DNA of 32,926 nucleotides from Methanothermococcus okinawensis (lineage in GTDB: Archaea; AGJL01; Methanococci; Methanococcales; Methanococcaceae): positions 1-32,926 of the forward strand of contig DQUI01000063.1 in NCBI GenBank assembly GCA_015662355.1. The letters run 5' to 3'. The notes beneath the pieces were generated by a model. That model saw only the letters and a program-made list of their open reading frames with translations. It was not told where the DNA came from and made no database searches. Position numbers and translations under genes: made by a program. Of this stretch, positions 29,796 through 32,926 are shown piece by piece (position 1 is the stretch's first letter; the number at the start of each line of letters is the position of its first letter).

Positions 29796-30824
29796 TTAAA
29801 TATTCGAATTATCTTCATACCTCTCCTCTAGTTTTATCCTAAATATAGCATCGAAGGCCCCAATAACTAAAGGTCCTATTGCAAAACCTCCTAACCCCAA
29901 GGTTAGAGGGCCCATTAAAAAGGCTATTAGAACTAGGGCTGGATGGATACTACTCTCATTTTTTACTATTAGGGGTCTTACTAGGAAGTCAGGTAGAAGG
30001 GTTAAGAATATTAAACCGAAGATCAGAACCCCTATTCCCTTCCACACCTCCCCTAAGAGGATGTAGTAGAGGGCTAGAGGTATATAGACAGTCCAACTAC
30101 CTACAACAGGGAGTAGTGCAAATATACCTGTTAAAATTGCCAGTATGAAGGCATTAGGTATTTCCAATATATAGAACCCTATAGCAGCTATAATACCTAT
30201 AACTACAGATGTTAAGGCACTCCCTATAAAGAGATTTTTATAGGACTGATTTAATTTATTTAAAAACAACTCTGTTGCCCTATAGTACTCCCTAGGGACG
30301 TAGGAGAGTATCACCTTTTTTACAGCCTCCCCATCCTTTAGGAAGTAATAAGTTAAAAATATAATTACAAGTACCTTGAGGAATATAATTGGAAGGGCCA
30401 TGATCTGCAGGGCTATACTCCTTATATGAGGCTCTAGATAGCCCCAGATTAAAAGTATATGTTGTATCAACCTGTCCTCTTCTATACGGAACTTATAACC
30501 TATCTGTTTAGATATCTCATTTAGGATGCTGTTTAAAGAGTTTATTATACTTTGAATATCCAGTTGGAGTATAAAAACTGCTAAATCCCTTAACACTACA
30601 ATACCTACTACTACAGTGGGAAGGATAAAGATAAGGAGACATATCAGTGCAGACAGGGATCTCCCAAAGTATCTCTTAAGCCCGTCGTATATAGGTTTGC
30701 CCATATAGGCAAATGCACAGGAGAGGGCTATAGCGTCTATAAAGGGGTGTACTAAGTATAAAACCAGTAGAAATACAGACACTACAAAGATCCTAGTTAA
30801 TATCTTGAACTCTGTACTGTCCAT
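29796..30824 (-). CDS. AI-2E family transporter / UPF0118 permease
   Basis: Polytopic hydrophobic protein: VHPFIDAIALSCAFAYMGKPIYDGLKR...LTYYFLKDGEAVKKVILSYVP...ILTGIFALLPVVGSWTVYIPLALY. Confidence 0.9.
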   Translation of the reverse strand: MDSTEFKILTRIFVVSVFLLVLYLVHPFIDAIALSCAFAYMGKPIYDGLKRYFGRSLSALICLLIFILPTVVVGIVVLRDLAVFILQLDIQSIINSLNSILNEISKQIGYKFRIEEDRLIQHILLIWGYLEPHIRSIALQIMALPIIFLKVLVIIFLTYYFLKDGEAVKKVILSYVPREYYRATELFLNKLNQSYKNLFIGSALTSVVIGIIAAIGFYILEIPNAFILAILTGIFALLPVVGSWTVYIPLALYYILLGEVWKGIGVLIFGLIFLTLLPDFLVRPLIVKNESSIHPALVLIAFLMGPLTLGLGGFAIGPLVIGAFDAIFRIKLEERYEDNSNI

Positions 30825-30899
30825 CTCTATCCCATCTTTTAATATAGGTTGTTAACATCTATCTCAGTAATATCTATTAAAGTTATGCCTGGTGAAAAG

Positions 30900-32165
30900 A
30901 TGGAGAACTATCAAGTTGGAGATCTTGTATATGTAAAAACAAAAGATACCCAATACAGAGGTATAGTTATGCCCTCCTTAGAGGAGGATATGCTAGTTAT
31001 CAAGATGGAGAACGGATACAACGTAGGTATCTCCAAGGAACGTATAGTATCTATAGAGAAGATAGATAGGGGAGAAACTCCAAGATATAAAAAAGTGGGG
31101 ATAACTCCAAAGAGGAGGGAGGATCTAAAGAATATCTCCATCTTATCCACTGGGGGTACTGTTGCATCTAGGGTGGATTACAACACTGGAGCAGTTCACC
31201 CTGCATTTACTGCAGAGGATTTAATAAGTACATTTCCAGAGTTGTTAGAGATAGGTAATATATCAGCTAGACCGCTGATGAACATACTCAGTGAGAACGT
31301 CCTCCCCCTTCACTGGAAGAGGATAGCAGAGGAGATAAAGAAAGAGGTGGATAGGGGAGCTGAAGGGGTTGTTATAACCCATGGCACAGATACTATGCAT
31401 TACACCGCAGCTGCATTATCCTTTATGTTAGATACAAACATCCCTGTTGTACTTGTAGGTGCCCAGAGAAGTAGTGACAGGCCCTCCTCAGACGCCCCCT
31501 TGAATCTCATCTCTGCAGTGATAGCTGCCAGTGAGCCTATAAAGGGTGTCTACGTGGTGATGCACGGAGAGAGTGGAGATACCTTCACCTATCTCCACGA
31601 GGGGGTAAAGGTTAGGAAGTGCCACACCTCTAGAAGGGACGCCTTTAGATCTATAAACACAATACCCCTTGCAAAGATATATCCCACTTCAGGGAGGATA
31701 GAGTATCTAAGGGATGTAGATAGATTAGAGGGGGAAGATCCTAAAGTTGAGATAAACACTAACTTAGAGGAGAAAGTAGCCCTAATAAAGATATACCCAG
31801 GGATAGATGGGGAGATAATAAACTACTATATAGATAGGGGATATAGAGGTATTCTACTAGAGGGTACTGGCTTGGGACATGCCCCAGAGGCTATCTTCCC
31901 TAATATAAGATACGCCTTAGACAGTGGCCTCTTAGTAGCCATGGCATCCCAGTGTATAAATGGAAGGGTAAATATGAACGTGTACTCCAACGGTAGAAAA
32001 CTTCTAGAGTTAGGGGTAATACCCTGTGAGGATATGCACCCTGAAGTGGCACTAGTTAAGATGATGTATCTCCTTGGAAACTATCCCCTAGAGGAGGCCA
32101 AGAGACTACTAACTGTGAATCTTAAAGGGGAGATAAAGAAGTCTACAAGGTTCGACTGTTACTAG
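30900..32165 (+). CDS. gatD: glutamyl-tRNA(Gln) amidotransferase subunit D
   Basis: [30 protein letters not shown]...[20 protein letters not shown] (asparaginase-like motifs). Start at ATG 30900 ([17 protein letters not shown]) preceded by GGTGAAAAG. Confidence 0.95.
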   Translation: MENYQVGDLVYVKTKDTQYRGIVMPSLEEDMLVIKMENGYNVGISKERIVSIEKIDRGETPRYKKVGITPKRREDLKNISILSTGGTVASRVDYNTGAVHPAFTAEDLISTFPELLEIGNISARPLMNILSENVLPLHWKRIAEEIKKEVDRGAEGVVITHGTDTMHYTAAALSFMLDTNIPVVLVGAQRSSDRPSSDAPLNLISAVIAASEPIKGVYVVMHGESGDTFTYLHEGVKVRKCHTSRRDAFRSINTIPLAKIYPTSGRIEYLRDVDRLEGEDPKVEINTNLEEKVALIKIYPGIDGEIINYYIDRGYRGILLEGTGLGHAPEAIFPNIRYALDSGLLVAMASQCINGRVNMNVYSNGRKLLELGVIPCEDMHPEVALVKMMYLLGNYPLEEAKRLLTVNLKGEIKKSTRFDCY

Positions 32166-32214
32166 CTATCAAAGGGACAAAAGTTTTATATATCAATATC
32201 TCCAATAGAGCTTG

Positions 32215-32275
32215 AGTAAGAAAAGTATAAAAATAATTTTTGGATTTTAATTATTTTCTTACTTTTTTATTTTTT
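32215..32275 (+). repeat. inverted repeat with a following T-rich tract in the rps6e upstream region
   Basis: AGTAAGAAAA (32215-32224) is an exact reverse complement of TTTTCTTACT (32254-32263). TAATT/AATTA extend it across a bulge. Followed by TTTTTTATTTTTT. Confidence 0.6.
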
Positions 32276-32299
32276 AAAAAACTAATTTTAGGTGATAGA

Positions 32300-32671
32300 T
32301 TGCCTAAGTTTAAAGTAGTAGTATCTGAGGACAGTGGTAAAACCTATCAGTTAGAGGTTGAAACATCTGCATTGATCGGTAAAAAAATAGGAGATGTTAT
32401 AGAGGGATCCCTTATAGGTCTAGAGGGGTACAAGTTAAAGATTACTGGGGGATCTGACAAATGTGGTTTCCCAATGAGACCTGATATCCCTGGTACAGGT
32501 GTTAAAAGAGTACTACTTAGTAAAGGTCCTGGATACAGACCTAGGGAGAAAGGTATTAGGAAGAGAAAAAGTGTTAGAGGTAACACAATTTCCGAGGATA
32601 TCGTCCAGGTGAATACTAAAATTGTAGAGTACGGGGATAAACCTGTTGGAGAGTTGATTGGACAGGGATAA
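32300..32671 (+). CDS. rps6e: 30S ribosomal protein S6e
   Basis: PKFKVVVSEDSGKTYQLEVETSALIGKKIGDVIEG...GYKLKITGGSDKCGFPMRPDIPGTGVKRVLLSKGPGYRP. TTG start at 32300 preceded by GGTGAT; the track's 20-residue extension is spurious. Confidence 0.94.
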   Translation: MPKFKVVVSEDSGKTYQLEVETSALIGKKIGDVIEGSLIGLEGYKLKITGGSDKCGFPMRPDIPGTGVKRVLLSKGPGYRPREKGIRKRKSVRGNTISEDIVQVNTKIVEYGDKPVGELIGQG

Positions 32672-32711
32672 GCTAACTTTTTTATATTAAAAGATTTTTG
32701 GGGGTGAGAGG

Positions 32712-32926
32712 GTGTTTAAACCTAAGAAAGTTAGCCCAGAGGAGAAGTTAAAACAGATAGCCCAGATGTTAGACAACATAATAAACGACACAACAGTTCC
32801 AAGAAACATAAGGGCTGCAGCACAGAATGCAAAGGAGGCTATTCTAAATGAGAAGGAGGAGTACATAGTAAGAAGTGCCACTGCAATACAGTACCTGGAC
32901 GATATAAGTGACGATCCAAATATGCC
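32712..32926 (+). CDS. UPF0147 family protein, truncated by window end
   Basis: GTG start at 32712: MFKPKKVSPEEKLKQIAQMLDNIINDTTVPRNIRAAAQNAKEAILNEKEEYIVRSATAIQYLDDISDDPNMP. Open to the edge, so absent from the ORF track. Confidence 0.9.
   Translation, partial: MFKPKKVSPEEKLKQIAQMLDNIINDTTVPRNIRAAAQNAKEAILNEKEEYIVRSATAIQYLDDISDDPNM

Noticed and set aside
1-32926. Possible CRISPR array, transposon, prophage or defence island
   Set aside because: No regularly spaced repeats, transposase, integrase, cas or toxin-antitoxin genes seen in either strand. Gene content is core housekeeping.

Overview
AT-rich archaeal chromosomal window, very likely from a (hyper)thermophilic Methanococcales methanogen. 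The support is methanogenesis marker 15, archaeal DnaG, RadA, Hef, GatD, archaeosine genes tgtA and arcS, frequent GGTGAT-type ribosome-binding sites and TATA-like promoters. It is mostly single-copy housekeeping genes. I found no CRISPR array, transposase, integrase or prophage module. About 25 protein genes are supported, including a 5'-partial-window tgtA at the left edge that the ORF track misses and a truncated UPF0147 gene at the right edge. There is also one tRNA-Ser(GCU) with an encoded CCA. The most interesting non-annotated element is a textbook archaeal C/D box guide sRNA on the minus strand at about 12091-12150, between the UPF0179 gene and the methanogenesis-marker-15 gene. Its C, D', C' and D boxes, two 12-nt guides and 5-bp terminal stem are all intact. 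Other points worth a second look: an alkaline phosphatase with a C-terminal dockerin-like module, a DUF505-like protein built of repeated winged-helix-like units, an uncharacterised protein next to tgtA with a degenerate zincin-like motif, and inverted repeats in the leaders of rps6e and of an AIR-synthase-like gene next to hypF.
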